Shown here in pieces: positions 54,267-63,036 of a stretch of DNA of 64,000 nt; positions within the stretch are counted from its first letter, which is position 1, and each line of letters begins with the position of its first letter. The notes beneath the pieces are model-generated. The model was not told the origin of the DNA and made no database searches. It saw only the letters and a list, made by a program, of their open reading frames with translations. This DNA comes from Aquimarina sp. RZ0 (GTDB taxonomy: Bacteria; Bacteroidota; Bacteroidia; Flavobacteriales; Flavobacteriaceae). The position numbers and the translations under genes were made by a program. Where the stretch lies: the NCBI RefSeq assembly GCF_008370685.1, contig NZ_VTZU01000015.1, positions 1-64,000 of the forward strand, written 5' to 3'.

Positions 54267-55697
54267 TTATTCTATCACTAACGTTTTACAAAATAATATA
54301 CCATTAGGACAATTTTGAGTTTCGGTTGCAATACATATTTCATATGTACCTTCTTCAAACTGATGATACAAGTAATTATCTCTGTCACTGCTATCAACTA
54401 TTTCTCTATCTACGACTTCTCCATTTATTAGCCATTCGTATGTAACGCCATTCAAACCATCAACATTTGTCCAAAAATTATATCCGCTACTATCTCCTTC
54501 TTGTTCTATATCAAAATATAAATCCGGGCATGTAATAGCAGGGGCTTCGATTTCAATAATTTTACAATATGATATCCCTTCAGGACATTCTGGAGTTTCT
54601 GTTTTTAAACATACCTCATATCTTCCTGGCGCAAACTGGTAATAGAACCTATTGTTATCCCCTTGATTAGAGTCTTCTACAAAATCTCCATTAATATACC
54701 AACCTAGCCATTCTAAAACATCTGCTCCTTCAAAAGCTACCTGAAAGTAGTATGCCGGATTAGTATCATCCTGTTCTATCTCAAAATATAATTCCGGGCA
54801 AACATCATCATCTACCTTAATTTCTTTGCAATACACAACTCCATCTTGACAGTCGGATGTAAATACTTTTAAGCACACTTCGTATATTCCCCGGGTAAAC
54901 TGATAGGTAAATAGTCTTATTCCTTCTTGCTCATCAGTAGTATTTTCTACTAAATCTCCATTAACATACCACTGCACTTCATTGACCTCATCTATTTCTT
55001 CGATAACTGCTTCAAACACATACGATCCAATTGCATCTGGCTCTCTTTCTTTATCAAAAGAAATTTCAGGGCATCTATCACTTACTGCCTCTACTTCTAT
55101 CACCTTGCAATAAAAAACTCCGTTTGCACACTCTTCTGTTTCTGCTTTGACACAAACTTCATACCTTCCAACTTCATCAAATTCCCAGAATAGGTAATTA
55201 TCATTATTTGTATTCTCTACTAATTCTTCGTTAATAAACCACTCAAAAGGTATTTCTTCAATTCCACGGAAATTAGCTATTAATTTATATTGAGAAGGTC
55301 TTTCTTGTATGTGTGCATCAAAAAATAAATCAGGACAAGGATTTAATTCATCTATAATAACTTCAATTTCTTCACAAACTTCTATCAAACAAGTATCACT
55401 TGCTGCTTTTACACAAATCATATGACTTCCTTCTTCAAACCTGTAGTCAAGACTCTGATTTATAATATCGTTTAAACTTCTTATAGTAACTTCTTCTCCG
55501 TCAATTGACCAGGAGAGTCTAACTTCTTCCTCTTTATCTAACTGAGCATAAAAACGATACACCTCACTCCCAGGTGTATTATTAATACTTATACTCACAT
55601 TAAGGCACGTTTCAAATTCTTCATTTTCATCACAAGAAATGAATCCTAATAATAGTATAAAAACTATTATACAATACATACTACGTTTTTTCATCAT
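54267..55697 (-). CDS. Four-cysteine repeat lipoprotein B
   Basis: 476 residues. Lipoprotein signal ending FISC, then DENEEFE, a strongly acidic start typical of surface-exposed lipoproteins. The rest is five tandem units of about 85-90 residues. Each begins with CP (the first with CL), has a W-x-I/V-N/D-G/E-x-x-V pattern in the middle, G-x-Y/H-x-(V/I)-C and ends C-x-x-G-x-x-x-C-K. Units 2-5 are closest to each other. I know no named family with exactly this Cys pattern; the fold is likely a beta sandwich of the PKD type. It lies 186 bases upstream of lipoprotein A on the same strand. Confidence 0.75.
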   Translation of the reverse strand: MMKKRSMYCIIVFILLLGFISCDENEEFETCLNVSISINNTPGSEVYRFYAQLDKEEEVRLSWSIDGEEVTIRSLNDIINQSLDYRFEEGSHMICVKAASDTCLIEVCEEIEVIIDELNPCPDLFFDAHIQERPSQYKLIANFRGIEEIPFEWFINEELVENTNNDNYLFWEFDEVGRYEVCVKAETEECANGVFYCKVIEVEAVSDRCPEISFDKEREPDAIGSYVFEAVIEEIDEVNEVQWYVNGDLVENTTDEQEGIRLFTYQFTRGIYEVCLKVFTSDCQDGVVYCKEIKVDDDVCPELYFEIEQDDTNPAYYFQVAFEGADVLEWLGWYINGDFVEDSNQGDNNRFYYQFAPGRYEVCLKTETPECPEGISYCKIIEIEAPAITCPDLYFDIEQEGDSSGYNFWTNVDGLNGVTYEWLINGEVVDREIVDSSDRDNYLYHQFEEGTYEICIATETQNCPNGILFCKTLVIE

Positions 55698-56236
55698 ATA
55701 TAATTTTAGGGGTTATTCAATTATTGAGTGTAAAGCATAGTATTACAACCTTACAATAATAAAACGCAAAAAATAAGAAAAACCCTACCCATTTATTTTG
55801 AAAAATCAAAAAACATTGCTTAAACCTGTTTTTTAAATCATTTAAACTTAAAAAAAATACTCAAACTACCGTTTCTACCATTCAGTTTTCGAATAATATA
55901 ATATTATAGACACCTATTATGCATTTAGACATAATTATGGTAAAAAAACATCAATTCGAGACATCCAATAAAAATTTTATCCAGTGTATAAACTGACGAA
56001 TCTTATCTCTAAAATGCCTAAATGCACGACGGCTTATATACTAAAAAATGTATTAAGAATTTATACGAGGATTTGATTGAAGAAGAATTATCAAATCTAA
56101 AAGAGTGATTTTTTGAAATGAAATGTAGAAAAACAGAATTGATGTTCAGTTTTTTATTGCAAAAATATTATTCTCGATATCAATCTTTTATGTTATAAAA
56201 ATCGAATCTATATAATATTTATATCAAATTAACGTC

Positions 56237-56401
56237 TAATACGATTTGTGATTAAAAAATTCGTATAAATTCATTGAATTATTTTTTCTTTATGCAAGGC
56301 AAAAAAATCAAGCATAGCTATAGCTACGGTTTATTTTTTAAACGAAGTAGAAAGGAAAAAGAAACGATGAATATGCGAAATTTTTAGTTATAAATCGTAT
56401 A
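56237..56401. mobile_element. MITE-like element, copy B
   Basis: About 165 bases sharing ends and internal order with 18247-18412: TAATACGATTT at one side, AAATCGTAT at the other, and an AGCATAGCTATAGCTA interior. Terminal repeats are less perfect than in copy A. Confidence 0.55.
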
Positions 56402-56414
56402 AAACGTTTAATTG

Positions 56415-56455
56415 GTAAACTCCCCCGGAGCGTTTAAATCTCGACTATCGAGTAA
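56415..56455. repeat. REP-like repeat, partial copy R3
   Basis: About 41 bases matching the right half of R1 and R2 (TAAACT...CGGAGCGTTTAAATCTCG...TATCGAGTAA). It lies 13 bases beyond MITE-like copy B. Confidence 0.6.
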
Positions 56456-56491
56456 TTGCAACAGATTCACTAATAACTTCTAAATAATACT

Positions 56492-56525
56492 AAAAAAATA
56501 AGGTCACAAATTAATGTGACCTTAT
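56492..56525 (-). terminator. Terminator of lipoprotein C gene
   Basis: Perfect 11-bp stem ATAAGGTCACA / TGTGACCTTAT (56498-56508 with 56515-56525), loop AATTAA, followed by a T-run on the minus strand. It lies 57 bases past the stop of the 56583 gene. Confidence 0.9.
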
Positions 56526-56582
56526 CTCTTTTATAAATACCCAAAAAATCTATGCAGTTTTTAAGGATAATAAGACTACTTA

Positions 56583-58061
56583 TTATAATCCCTGGAAATT
56601 AATATCTATACATTTCTCTAAATTTCCACAAACACGAGAAACTCCTCTATAGCAAATCTGATACATTCCTGGTTGCGTAATATGATCACTAAGCGCTAAG
56701 ATTTGTCCTTGAGTAAGTACTGATTGTGGTATATCAACACCGTCTATCGACCAGAAAACCGTACTACGATCCATATTTAATCTGATTGTTCTGGCATCTA
56801 CAAGCTCTGTAGTACCAACAACAACATATTGAACATCAAAAACAGAACAATCTGCTGAATCTGGCTCAGAAATAGTTACTTCTGAACAGTATTCTACACC
56901 TTGAGGACAATCTGCAGTTGTTGCTTTGATACAGATATTAAAAGTTCCAAAACCATAAGAGCTTATATCTAACGTATTATCACGATCCTGACTCTGAATA
57001 TCTTCTGTTTCTGCCAACTGACCATCTACAAACCACTCATAAACTGCTACATTATTGATTCCAGGGAAATTTGCAAGAATCGTAGTACCTTCAACATTAA
57101 ATGATAATTGTGGACAATCATCTCCGCCTCCATTACCGTCTCCTTCTCTCACAACAACTGTATCACAGAATTCTACTCCTTGCGGGCAATCTTCTGTCGT
57201 TGCTTTTATACAAACATTATACGAACCTGGATCATATGAACCAAGAACCAATTCATTATCACGCCCCTGATTAATATCTTCTGTCTCTACCAGCTGACCA
57301 TCTACAAACCACTCATAAACTGCTACATCATTTATCCCAGCGAAACTTGCTACTGCTGTAGTTCCTTCTGAGAAGAAACTTAATGCCGGGCAATCATCTT
57401 CATCACTTTCTATAACAATGTCCTCACAATACTCAGTAAAAGTACAAAAAGCACCTTCGGAAACTAAGCAGATCTTATAAGTACCTGGTTCTAAACTTTC
57501 CAGAGAAAATTTATTATCTCCTTGATCATTGGTACCTTCATTTTCTGTAATTACTTCATTTCCTAAAGATTCTCCTGTAACATTCCAAGCATAAAACTTT
57601 AATGTATCAATTCCTTCAAAATCTGCAACTAAATACGCTCCTTCTTTAGTATACTTTAAATCAGGACAACCATCATTACTAGTATCTTCTTCGATTGTTA
57701 TTTCCTTACAGAAATCAGTAAGAGTACAGGTTGTACTCTCAGAAACCAGACAAATCGTATATGTCCCTGGTTCTAGGTTCTCAAGAGAAAATTTATTATC
57801 CCCTTGATTATCAGTGCCTTCATTTTCTGTAATTGTTTCTTCTCCCAGAGACTCCCCTGTCACTTCCCAGGCGTAGAACTCCAGTGTTTCGGCTCCTTCA
57901 AAATTTGCTAGCAATTCTTTCCCATCTTGAGTAAAGGATAATTCTGGACAGTCTGTATCTGGATTCGGATCGACTTCTTCATCTTCACCACAAGAGGTGA
58001 AACTTAAAATCATAGCAAAAGCTAACAGACTCCATAATTTAAGATTTTTCATTTTCATCAT
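56583..58061 (-). CDS. Four-cysteine repeat lipoprotein C
   Basis: 492 residues. Lipoprotein signal ending FTSC, then GEDEEVDPNPD, acidic as for surface lipoproteins. Four clear tandem units of about 90 residues, each CP-x-L at the start and four Cys in all, are followed by a divergent fifth (about 400-492). Units 1 and 2 share ITENEGT-x-DQGDNKFSLE almost unchanged and units 3 and 4 share VYEWFVDGQL, so recent internal duplication is likely. It faces away from an ECF sigma/anti-sigma/TonB receptor set 176 bases distant, which makes it a candidate target or partner. Function unknown. Confidence 0.75.
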   Translation of the reverse strand: MMKMKNLKLWSLLAFAMILSFTSCGEDEEVDPNPDTDCPELSFTQDGKELLANFEGAETLEFYAWEVTGESLGEETITENEGTDNQGDNKFSLENLEPGTYTICLVSESTTCTLTDFCKEITIEEDTSNDGCPDLKYTKEGAYLVADFEGIDTLKFYAWNVTGESLGNEVITENEGTNDQGDNKFSLESLEPGTYKICLVSEGAFCTFTEYCEDIVIESDEDDCPALSFFSEGTTAVASFAGINDVAVYEWFVDGQLVETEDINQGRDNELVLGSYDPGSYNVCIKATTEDCPQGVEFCDTVVVREGDGNGGGDDCPQLSFNVEGTTILANFPGINNVAVYEWFVDGQLAETEDIQSQDRDNTLDISSYGFGTFNICIKATTADCPQGVEYCSEVTISEPDSADCSVFDVQYVVVGTTELVDARTIRLNMDRSTVFWSIDGVDIPQSVLTQGQILALSDHITQPGMYQICYRGVSRVCGNLEKCIDINFQGL

Positions 58062-58184
58062 TTATTTTAACTTATTAATTATTTTACGATTTTTTTGGTT
58101 GTTTACTTAAGTACCTTTTTTGTTATAACATTAATAAAACGCTTTATGTATCCATCTCCCTACCCCTTATGAAATTTTTTTTTT

Positions 58185-58192
58185 TATTTTTG
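58185..58192 (+). promoter_or_regulatory. Promoter -7 box of the sigma factor gene (TATTTTTG)
   Basis: TAnnTTTG on the plus strand, 45 bases before the ATG at 58238, downstream of a long T-run. Confidence 0.45.
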
Positions 58193-58237
58193 CGACTAAT
58201 AAAAAAAGTATAGACCTTGTGCCCATAATTTTCATAA

Positions 58238-58759
58238 ATGTCTGACGATAAAAATTCTACCTGTAATGAACGCGCTTTTGATCATTTTTTTAAAAGCCAT
58301 GCAAAACTTTTGAGGAGTTACTTATATTATAAATTCGGAGATCTGGATCAAGCTGAAGATATTGTACAAGATACTTTTATAAAGTTATGGAACAACTGTT
58401 CTAAAGTCCCTTTGGATAAAGCCAAAAGTTATGTCTATACGATTGCGACTAATTTAGGAATCAGTAATGCACGCCACCAACAAGTAAAATTCAAATATCA
58501 AAATTATATAACTCAGCGAAAAAATGATATTACGAATGAATCTCCAGAGTTTGTTATTCTTGAAAAAGAATATATGGAAAAACTAAAAAGTGCTATTGCT
58601 GATTTACCCGAAAGACAGAGAGAAGTTTTTTTATTAAGTAGAATCGATAAAAAAACTTATAAAGAAATTGCAGAATTATCTAGTGTTTCAGTAAAAGCAA
58701 TTGAAAAACTGATGCATAAAGCTTTAGTCACATTAAGAAAAAAAATTGGAAATATTTAA
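58238..58759 (+). CDS. ECF RNA polymerase sigma factor
   Basis: 173 residues. Region 2 (about 10-75) reads FDHFFKSHAKLLRSYLYYKFGDLDQAEDIVQDTFIKLW, with the core -10-binding D-x-E-D-I-V-Q motif. Region 4 (about 115-170) has LPERQREVFLLSRI and a helix-turn-helix (TYKEIAELSSVSVKAIEKLMHKAL). The size and the following FecR gene place it in the FecI-like group. It would direct polymerase to promoters of the surface-signalling regulon, probably including this trio and perhaps the divergent lipoproteins. Confidence 0.93.
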   Translation: MSDDKNSTCNERAFDHFFKSHAKLLRSYLYYKFGDLDQAEDIVQDTFIKLWNNCSKVPLDKAKSYVYTIATNLGISNARHQQVKFKYQNYITQRKNDITNESPEFVILEKEYMEKLKSAIADLPERQREVFLLSRIDKKTYKEIAELSSVSVKAIEKLMHKALVTLRKKIGNI

Positions 58760-58816
58760 TATTGAGAGGTAGGGTAACACCACTTTCAAACGTTTCTATT
58801 AATATATACGTAGGTT

Positions 58817-59728
58817 ATGTTAGAAGATAAAAAAGATAATATATTCTTATCCAGGTGGGTTAACGGCGAGCTCTCCCCTGAGGAATTTCAGGAGTTTCAA
58901 TCACATCCTGAGTATGAATATTACACAAAAATAATAGCTGCTACCAATACATTGGACTTGGTTGATTATGATGTAGATGAAGAACTTACAAAGTTAAAAT
59001 CTAAAAGAAAAACTACGCCCGCTAAAAATAAACCAGTAATCAAATTATTGCCATATATCGCTGTCGCCGCATCAATTGCTATACTATTAGGGGTATTTTT
59101 ATTTAATGCTAATGATTCTTTCTCTACTTCATATGGAGAGCAGCTAGCAGTCACACTACCTGATGGTTCTGAAATGATCCTTAATGCTAAATCTGAAGCT
59201 AGTTTTGATAAAAGTAACTGGAAAAATAACAGAACGGTATCCTTGCATGGGGAGGCATATTTTAAAGTAAAAAAAGGAAGTAAATTTACGGTTTCTACAA
59301 CCAATGGAAATGTCTCTGTATTAGGAACCCAATTTAACGTAAAATCACATGCTTCATTCTTTGAGGCGGTTTGTTATGAAGGGAAAGTAAGTGTTAAAAA
59401 TAAACAAGAAAACAAAATTCTTACAGCTGGAAAAGGCTTTAGAGCTATTGCAAACAAACCGTCTGAGCTTTGGGCATTTATAACAGAAAAGCCTTCCTGG
59501 ATTGATAATACAAGTTCTTTTAGAAGTGTTCCTATACGATATGTTTTCAAAGAACTTGAAAAACAATATAACATATCTATTGACACTACTAATATTGACA
59601 ATAATATAATTTATACAGGAACTTTTCCTAATAATGATATAAATGTTGCTCTTAAAACAGTTTTTAGTACCTTGGACATTCAATACCAGTTGCTGGATAA
59701 TGGTAAGACCGTGGTGTTAGAAGAATAG
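58817..59728 (+). CDS. FecR-family anti-sigma factor
   Basis: 303 residues. A cytoplasmic N-terminal sigma-binding part (about 1-70, LSRWVNGELSPEEFQEFQ) leads to one membrane helix (about 76-93, YIAVAASIAILLGVFLF). The periplasmic FecR domain (about 105-205) shows TLPDGSEMILNAKS, LHGEAYFKVKKG, STTNGNVSVLGTQFNVKS. The C-terminal DUF4974-like part (about 235-303, FKELEKQYNISI) contacts the receptor's STN domain in known systems. It holds the sigma factor until the receptor signals. Gap to the receptor gene is 4 bases. Confidence 0.93.
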   Translation: MLEDKKDNIFLSRWVNGELSPEEFQEFQSHPEYEYYTKIIAATNTLDLVDYDVDEELTKLKSKRKTTPAKNKPVIKLLPYIAVAASIAILLGVFLFNANDSFSTSYGEQLAVTLPDGSEMILNAKSEASFDKSNWKNNRTVSLHGEAYFKVKKGSKFTVSTTNGNVSVLGTQFNVKSHASFFEAVCYEGKVSVKNKQENKILTAGKGFRAIANKPSELWAFITEKPSWIDNTSSFRSVPIRYVFKELEKQYNISIDTTNIDNNIIYTGTFPNNDINVALKTVFSTLDIQYQLLDNGKTVVLEE

Positions 59729-59732
59729 GAGA

Positions 59733-62282
59733 ATGATAAGATTTTTTTGGGCCTGTATACTTTTTTGGGGTATGTCTGTTTTTTCACAAGAAAAGACAGA
59801 CATTATTATTACTGAAAATCAGCCTCTTTCTCAGATTATTCCCATTATAGAAAAACAATTTAATTTAAAAATTTCTTATATTGATCAGGTAATTAATGAC
59901 AAGTTAGTTTCTGTACACATCCAAAAGGATACTACCCTGGATGATATTATAGGTACATTGCAACAGCAAACAAAACTAAAATTTGAACCTGCAGGAAATA
60001 ATTTTTTTACAATCAGAGAGTATTCCAGAAAAGATATAATCCCCATCTGTGGGTATATTCTCAATGAAAATGATGAGCCTCTTGCTGATATCAGCATTTT
60101 TTTTAAAGCTTCTTCGGAGAATATAACGACCAATGAAAAAGGGTATTTCGAACATAAAGAAGCTTTTTTTAACACCCCTCTATTAATCAGTGCTCCTGGG
60201 TTTAGACAAAAAGTACTAAACTCATCTTCATTCTTAGCAGAAAATTGTATAACCATATATATGATCAACACTGTAGAGGCATTAGACGAAGTAATTATAC
60301 AGGAATACCTTACCAAAGGAATTACTCTAAATAAAAAAGTAGTAGCCATCAATCTTAATGATATTGAGATACTACCAGGTCTGACAGAACCTGATATCCT
60401 TCAGAGTATTCAATTAACCCCAGGTGTTAACAGTCCCTTTGAGACCGCTTCGGGATTATATGTTCGCGGTAGTCCCCCCAATCAAAATCTGGTACTGTGG
60501 AACGGAATCAAAATATATCATCAAGGACATTTTTTTGGGATGTTATCAGCATTTAATCCTTATGCTGTAAAAGAGGTAGATTTCTCTAAAAGTGGTGTTA
60601 GTGCTAGGTATGGAGATCGCGTATCTGGTGTCATTGATATCAAAACAGATGATCAAGTTGCCAAACAATTTTCTGGTGGAGCAGGGTTTAATATGATAAA
60701 TGCTGATGCCGTAATTCATACGCCCATTATAAAAGATAAAGTTTCACTACAGATTTCTGGAAGAAGGTCTTTCACCGATATTTTAGAAACTCCTACATAT
60801 AATCAATTTTCGGAAAGAGTGTTTCAGAATACTACAATTGCTGAAACAAATGAACTAAGCAATGCTAAGAATAATTTTTTCTTTGCTGACTATAATGCGA
60901 ATCTAATTGCTCAGGTATCAAAAAGTAATAAAATTGAAATTAATTCTTTATACAGTAAAAATGATTTGGATTTTAAGAGAAATGATGCGCTCATGTCTTT
61001 TAATGACAATCTGACTACCGAGAATGAAGGATACAACATACGTTGGAATCATCAAAAAAGAGAGCGCTTTTCGATTAAAACAAGTGGATATTATACCAGG
61101 TATTTATTAAACTACCAATTCATTACACAAGAATCAAATACCATTACAGAAATCGAAAGCAAAAAGAACAGCGTAAAAGATATTGGAGCGGCATTAGATC
61201 TACGTTTTAAATTATCAAACTACCAAAATTTATCTGGTGGCTATCAATTTTCTAATAACGCTATAAAATATGCTTTTGTCACACAAACACCTAGCTATGA
61301 ATTAATTTTAGATCAAGATGATCGTTTTATCAATACCCATGCTGGATATGCAGAATACAAGTATGAAAATCCTGCATATTTTTATCTCTCAACCGGACTG
61401 CGCTTTAACCATTATACAGAATTAAATAAGTCCTTTATAGAACCTAGAATCTTTATACAAAAAAATCTATCTAAATATTGGGAAATCAATATTACCGGAG
61501 AATATAGAAGTCAGGTTGTAAGCCAGATAAGAGAATCTGTTGTGAGTGATTTGTCTTTGGAAAATCAGGTATGGACACTCTCTAATGAAGAACAATTCCC
61601 TATAATCAGCAGTTATCAATTTACATGGGGAAGTAGTTTTAAAAAAAACAGATGGTATTTTGATGTTGACACATACTATAAACAAATTGATAATATCACT
61701 TCGCTAACAGCCGGATTTATAAATCCTATAGACAATACTTATCACAATGGGGATAGCAGAGTATATGGTATTGATTTTTTTCTAAAAAAACAGTTTAAAA
61801 AATATAAAACCTGGGTAAGCTACTCTTATATTAATACCAAAAACAGATTTGATGATATTAATAATAATGAATCTTTTCCTGGTAATTGGAATATAGAACA
61901 CACTATTAAATGGTCTCACTTCTATAAGATTAATAATTTTCAGTTTTCATTAGGATGGATCTGGCATACTGGTAAAGCGTTTACCAATGTATCTGGAGTA
62001 GATCAAAGTGGAAACCTTATTTTATTGGATTTTGATGAAATCAACGGTAATAACTTACCTATATATCACAAAATGGATTTTTCTGCCCTTTATAATTTCA
62101 AAATAGGTACTAATCCCAAGATAAAATATCGATTAGGACTCTCTGTACTCAATCTTTATAATAAAAAAAATGTGCTCAATAGAGAATTCAGAACTACTAA
62201 CTCTTTAGAAAATCGATTTATTAATGCTGATGTATTTGCTTTAGGAATTACTCCCAATCTAAGTTTTAGAGTACTATGGTAA
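59733..62282 (+). CDS. TonB-dependent receptor with STN signalling domain
   Basis: 849 residues. Signal peptide (to about residue 18, MSVFSQ), then an STN domain (about 25-95; PLSQIIPIIEKQFNLKISYID ... VSVHIQKDTTLDDIIGTL), a carboxypeptidase-regulatory-like domain (about 103-180), a plug (about 205-310; PGVNSPFETASGLYVRGSPPNQNLVLWNG) and a beta-barrel. The STN domain relays ligand binding to FecR, so this is a transducer as well as a transporter. There is no SusD partner gene; the three Cys-repeat lipoproteins encoded divergently could serve as surface partners (inference). Ends 69 bases before ndk's stop, with a shared terminator between. Confidence 0.93.
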   Translation: MIRFFWACILFWGMSVFSQEKTDIIITENQPLSQIIPIIEKQFNLKISYIDQVINDKLVSVHIQKDTTLDDIIGTLQQQTKLKFEPAGNNFFTIREYSRKDIIPICGYILNENDEPLADISIFFKASSENITTNEKGYFEHKEAFFNTPLLISAPGFRQKVLNSSSFLAENCITIYMINTVEALDEVIIQEYLTKGITLNKKVVAINLNDIEILPGLTEPDILQSIQLTPGVNSPFETASGLYVRGSPPNQNLVLWNGIKIYHQGHFFGMLSAFNPYAVKEVDFSKSGVSARYGDRVSGVIDIKTDDQVAKQFSGGAGFNMINADAVIHTPIIKDKVSLQISGRRSFTDILETPTYNQFSERVFQNTTIAETNELSNAKNNFFFADYNANLIAQVSKSNKIEINSLYSKNDLDFKRNDALMSFNDNLTTENEGYNIRWNHQKRERFSIKTSGYYTRYLLNYQFITQESNTITEIESKKNSVKDIGAALDLRFKLSNYQNLSGGYQFSNNAIKYAFVTQTPSYELILDQDDRFINTHAGYAEYKYENPAYFYLSTGLRFNHYTELNKSFIEPRIFIQKNLSKYWEINITGEYRSQVVSQIRESVVSDLSLENQVWTLSNEEQFPIISSYQFTWGSSFKKNRWYFDVDTYYKQIDNITSLTAGFINPIDNTYHNGDSRVYGIDFFLKKQFKKYKTWVSYSYINTKNRFDDINNNESFPGNWNIEHTIKWSHFYKINNFQFSLGWIWHTGKAFTNVSGVDQSGNLILLDFDEINGNNLPIYHKMDFSALYNFKIGTNPKIKYRLGLSVLNLYNKKNVLNREFRTTNSLENRFINADVFALGITPNLSFRVLW

Positions 62283-62306
62283 TAATCAAAAGAACGATTA
62301 AAAAAT

Positions 62307-62340
62307 CAAAACCGTCTCAGGATATTGAGACGGTTTTGAA
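62307..62340. terminator. Bidirectional terminator between the TonB receptor and ndk
   Basis: Perfect 14-bp stem TCAAAACCGTCTCA / TGAGACGGTTTTGA with loop GGATAT; A-rich left and T-containing right arms allow it to end both convergent genes. Confidence 0.85.
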
Positions 62341-62350
62341 TCATATATAT

Positions 62351-62770
62351 TTAGAATTGCTCTCTTCCCGAAAAATGGAAAGCACCTTCAATAGCAGCAT
62401 TATCATCGCTATCACTACCATGTACTGCATTTTCACTAATTGAAGTTGCATATTTCTTACGAATAGTTCCTTCTGCAGCTTCTTCTGGATTAGTAGCTCC
62501 TATTAAGGTTCTAAAATCTTCTACTGCATTATCTTTCTCAAGAATAGCCGCCACAATAGGGCCACTTGTCATATATTCTACTAATTCCCCATAGAATGGG
62601 CGCTCGCTGTGCACTGCATAAAAAGCTTTTGCATCATCAGTTGTCAATTGAGTCAATTTCATTGCTACCACTCTAAAACCTGAAGCTGTGATTTGTTCTA
62701 GGATTGCACCTATGTATCCTTTTCTTACCGCATCCGGCTTAAGCATTGTAAAAGTTCTATTTGTTGCCAT
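62351..62770 (-). CDS. ndk: Nucleoside diphosphate kinase
   Basis: 139 residues. Transfers the gamma phosphate between NTPs and NDPs through a phospho-His. Visible: [16 protein letters not shown] at the N-terminus and [12 protein letters not shown] with the active His117. Length is normal. The gene stands alone, converging with the TonB receptor gene. A TATTTTTG box at 62869-62876 could be its promoter, about 100 bases upstream. Confidence 0.97.
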   Translation of the reverse strand: MATNRTFTMLKPDAVRKGYIGAILEQITASGFRVVAMKLTQLTTDDAKAFYAVHSERPFYGELVEYMTSGPIVAAILEKDNAVEDFRTLIGATNPEEAAEGTIRKKYATSISENAVHGSDSDDNAAIEGAFHFSGREQF

Positions 62771-62868
62771 TTTAAAAGTTTATTTTTATCTAATTTCTTT
62801 TTTTATCAGAAATTTTTACTAGTTGTCTTAACGGTCGGCTGGTCAAAACGCCAAAGCAAAATTTTGTG

Positions 62869-62876
62869 CAAAAATA
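62869..62876 (-). promoter_or_regulatory. Candidate -7 box of ndk (TATTTTTG)
   Basis: TAnnTTTG match on the minus strand about 99 bases upstream of the ndk start, with a TTG 13 bases further up. Confidence 0.4.
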
Positions 62877-63036
62877 TGTATAAAAGCTTCAAATGCAAGA
62901 AATATTAGTAGAGATGTGATGCAAACTTTTTTCTTTCCACATAAATTAAGTGGACAACATCCCTATCTATACATCAACCTGTAAAGTAAATATTTGATTA
63001 GAAGATAATACGTTTCAGCTATTGTACCTCAATACA

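Larger units (their letters stand above)
55698..56582. other. Intergenic stretch with dispersed repeats
   Basis: 885 bases between two repeat-lipoprotein genes. It holds MITE-like copy B (56237-56401), REP-like copy R3 (56415-56455) and a strong terminator (56492-56525). A 28-codon frame at 56022-56108 is not recognised and is probably chance or a worn remnant. Confidence 0.6.

Noticed and set aside
56022..56108. 28-codon frame between repeat lipoprotein genes
   Set aside because: Too short, no recognised family, no neighbours; perhaps a worn fragment.
52623..58061. Possible CRISPR or DNA tandem repeat array
   Set aside because: The repetition is at protein level, with units of about 270 bases in frame, no short direct repeats and no cas genes.
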